From: Caulobacter sp. RHG1
GTDB lineage: Bacteria; Pseudomonadota; Alphaproteobacteria; Caulobacterales; Caulobacteraceae
Assembly: GCF_013181195.1 (NCBI RefSeq)
Contig: NZ_SMZP01000006.1
Span: 310,001 to 374,000, forward strand
Reading direction: 5' to 3'
DNA length: 64,000 bases
The position numbers and the translations under genes were made by a program. This document shows, piece after piece, positions 62,649 through 64,000 of this stretch. The stretch's first letter is position 1. Every line of letters begins with the position of its first letter. Below the pieces are notes generated by a model that was given only the letters and a program-made list of their open reading frames with translations, was not told the DNA's origin and made no database searches.

Positions 62649-63131
62649 TCACCCCGCCTCGTACGCCGCTTTCAATCCCGCGACGTCGATCTTCACCATC
62701 CCCATCATCGCCTTGAACACCCGCGCGGCCGCTTCGCGATCCTCGCCGGTCGTCCACTCGATCAGCTGCTTGGGCGTGACCTGCCAGGACAGGCCGTACT
62801 TGTCTTTCAGCCAGCCGCAGGCGACCGCCTTGCCGCCGTCGGCCGTCAAGGCGTCCCAGTAGCGGTCGACTTCCGCCTGACCGTCGCAGTCGACGACGAA
62901 CGAGATCGACTCGTTGAAGGTGAAGGCCGGGCCGGCGTTCATCGCCGTCCAGGGCTGGCCGTCCAGCTCGAAGCTGACGGTCATCACGTCGCCGGCCTTG
63001 GGGCCCTGCGGCGGGTCGATCGGATAACGGTCGACGCGGACGATCTTCGAGTTCGGGAAGATCGAGACGTAGAAGGCGGCGGCGTCTTCGGCCTCTTTAT
63101 CGAACCACAGGAACGGACTGGTCTTGGGCAT
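62649..63131 (-). CDS. VOC superfamily (PhnB-like) protein
   Basis: 160 residues. Two beta-alpha-beta-beta-beta modules: SPFLWFDKEAEDAAAFYVSIFPNSKI and ISFVVDCDGQAEVDRYWDALTADGGK, with the CGWLKDKYGLSWQVTP motif typical of PhnB/3-demethylubiquinone methyltransferase-like VOC proteins. These often act as dioxygenases, isomerases or resistance proteins; no specific reaction can be assigned. Divergent from the aldo/keto reductase gene. Confidence 0.88.
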   Translation of the reverse strand: MPKTSPFLWFDKEAEDAAAFYVSIFPNSKIVRVDRYPIDPPQGPKAGDVMTVSFELDGQPWTAMNAGPAFTFNESISFVVDCDGQAEVDRYWDALTADGGKAVACGWLKDKYGLSWQVTPKQLIEWTTGEDREAAARVFKAMMGMVKIDVAGLKAAYEAG

Positions 63132-63217
63132 GACGGTCTTCCTCCTTATCTGCTCAGCCTAGGACGGTCGCGCGACGAGCGTTCCGACATTCTCTGCGAA
63201 AAAATCAGGAGCTGCCC

Positions 63218-64000
63218 ATGAAGACGCGCAAACTCGGCGACGGTCTCGAGGTTTCGGCTATCGGTCTCGGCTGCATGGGCATGGGCCAGGTCTACGGCAC
63301 GGCGCTGGAGGCCGGCGACGCCCACAAGGTGCTGGCCAAGGCGGTCGAGCTGGGCGTCACCTTCTTCGACACCGCCGAGGTCTATGGCCCCTATCTGAAC
63401 GAGATCCTGGTCGGCGAGGGCCTCAAGCCCTTCCGTGACCAGGTGGTGATCGCCACCAAGTTCGGCTTCGACATCGCGCCGGAAGGCGCGGGCGAAGGCT
63501 TCTCGCGGATGCGCGGCGTCGACAGCCGCCCCGAGCACATCCGCGCCGTCGCAGAGGCCTCGCTCAAGCGTTTGGGTGTCGAGGTCATCGATCTCTTCTA
63601 CCAGCACCGCGTCGATCCCAACGTGCCGATCGAGGACGTGGCCGGGACGGTCAAGGACCTGATCGCCGAGGGCAAGGTCAAGCATTTCGGCCTCTCGGAA
63701 GCCGGGGCGGCGACGATCCGCAAGGCCCATGCGGTGCAGCCGGTGGCGGCTCTGCAGAGCGAATATTCCCTGTGGTTCCGCGATATCGAGGCCGAGATCC
63801 TGCCGACCCTGCGCGAACTGGGCGTTGGTCTCGTCCCCTACAGCCCGCTGGGCCGCGGCTTCCTGACCGGGGCGATCAAGACCGAGCTGGCCGACAACGA
63901 CTTCCGCCGTGCCCTGCCGCGCTTCCAGGGCGAGGCCCTGAGCAAGAACCTGGGCCTGGTCGAGGCGCTGACCGTCATCGCCGCCGAGAAGGGGATCACC
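63218..64000 (+). CDS. Aldo/keto reductase, 5' part
   Basis: 261 codons, cut off by the window end. Start ATG preceded by AGGAGCTGCCC. Residues of the catalytic tetrad are visible: Asp and Tyr in FFDTAEVYG, Lys in IATKFGFD, His in FYQHRVDP. The segment YSPLGRGFLTG is the NADPH-binding loop. It reduces aldehydes or ketones with NADPH; close in pattern to the AKR13/YakC group. Nothing is missing in the visible part. Confidence 0.94.
   Translation, partial: MKTRKLGDGLEVSAIGLGCMGMGQVYGTALEAGDAHKVLAKAVELGVTFFDTAEVYGPYLNEILVGEGLKPFRDQVVIATKFGFDIAPEGAGEGFSRMRGVDSRPEHIRAVAEASLKRLGVEVIDLFYQHRVDPNVPIEDVAGTVKDLIAEGKVKHFGLSEAGAATIRKAHAVQPVAALQSEYSLWFRDIEAEILPTLRELGVGLVPYSPLGRGFLTGAIKTELADNDFRRALPRFQGEALSKNLGLVEALTVIAAEKGIT

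Overview
The window is a high-GC stretch of chromosome from a Caulobacter species. The support is a CtrA of 231 residues with the Asp51 phosphosite and an Ala-Ala C-terminus, plus RpoD, DnaG, FliI/FliJ, a bactofilin that fits BacB, TonB-dependent receptors, many hybrid kinases and the long antisense open frames typical of this GC content. From memory, the order dnaG-rpoD ... fliJ-fliI ... ctrA ... bacB ... aroB-aroK-xerD is syntenic with C. crescentus. I see no prophage, IS element, CRISPR array, tRNA or rRNA. Mobile-like DNA is limited to short REP-like palindromes.

Layout. 1-2.4 kb: the 3' end of a YmdB-type phosphoesterase, a LacI regulator and MobA. 2.4-7.0 kb: a five-gene minus-strand operon (PepSY membrane protein, DUF2271, DUF4198, ApbE, membrane-anchored flavodoxin/FNR reductase) behind a Fur-like inverted repeat. 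7.0-12.9 kb: a 2OG-Fe(II) dioxygenase overlapping a truncated hemoglobin, a GH3 beta-glucosidase and an M61 peptidase. 13-18.4 kb: a BON-domain protein with a general-stress (GGAAC-N16-CGTT) promoter, dnaG and rpoD. 18.4-25.8 kb: an orphan secreted protein, a GcvR-like ACT protein, a TonB receptor with an AraC regulator (both with Fur-like sites), a MASE1 hybrid kinase and a methyltransferase. 25.8-28.7 kb: a GH10 xylanase placed directly after fliIJ. 28.7-34.9 kb: a hydrolase, a LytTR regulator, ctrA with its promoter region, an M23 peptidase and small orphan genes. 35-43.9 kb: a hybrid kinase, DMT exporter, M20 peptidase, phospholipase C, alcohol dehydrogenase and CheW. 44-50.6 kb: small conserved proteins, bacB, cobS, PAP2, a J-domain protein, BolA and cytidine deaminase. 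51-57.4 kb: a large TonB receptor, an HWE kinase with a single-domain response regulator, and an OhrR/MarR regulator divergent from a membrane protein. 57.4-64 kb: aroB-aroK, an unknown exported protein coupled to xerD, a PhnA-domain protein, a VOC protein and a truncated aldo/keto reductase.

How the genes fit together. The most interesting unit is the 2.4-7.0 kb operon. The DUF2271 protein carries a DGVSGAT motif that looks like an ApbE flavinylation site, an ApbE is in the same operon, and a PepSY membrane protein and an NAD(P)H-dependent flavoprotein could supply electrons. Together they read as an iron-regulated trans-envelope flavin electron-transfer chain, plausibly a ferric or ferric-siderophore reductase. 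The same 17-bp repeat architecture (TTGnnA-N5-TnnCAa) precedes this operon, the TonB receptor at 19.8 kb and its AraC regulator, which suggests one regulon. Cell-cycle and housekeeping genes (ctrA, rpoD, dnaG, fliIJ, bacB, xerD) lie among nutrient-scavenging genes (xylanase, beta-glucosidase, phospholipase, TonB receptors), as expected for an oligotrophic aquatic or soil bacterium.

All assignments rest on reading motifs; no database search was run. GC differences are judged by eye.
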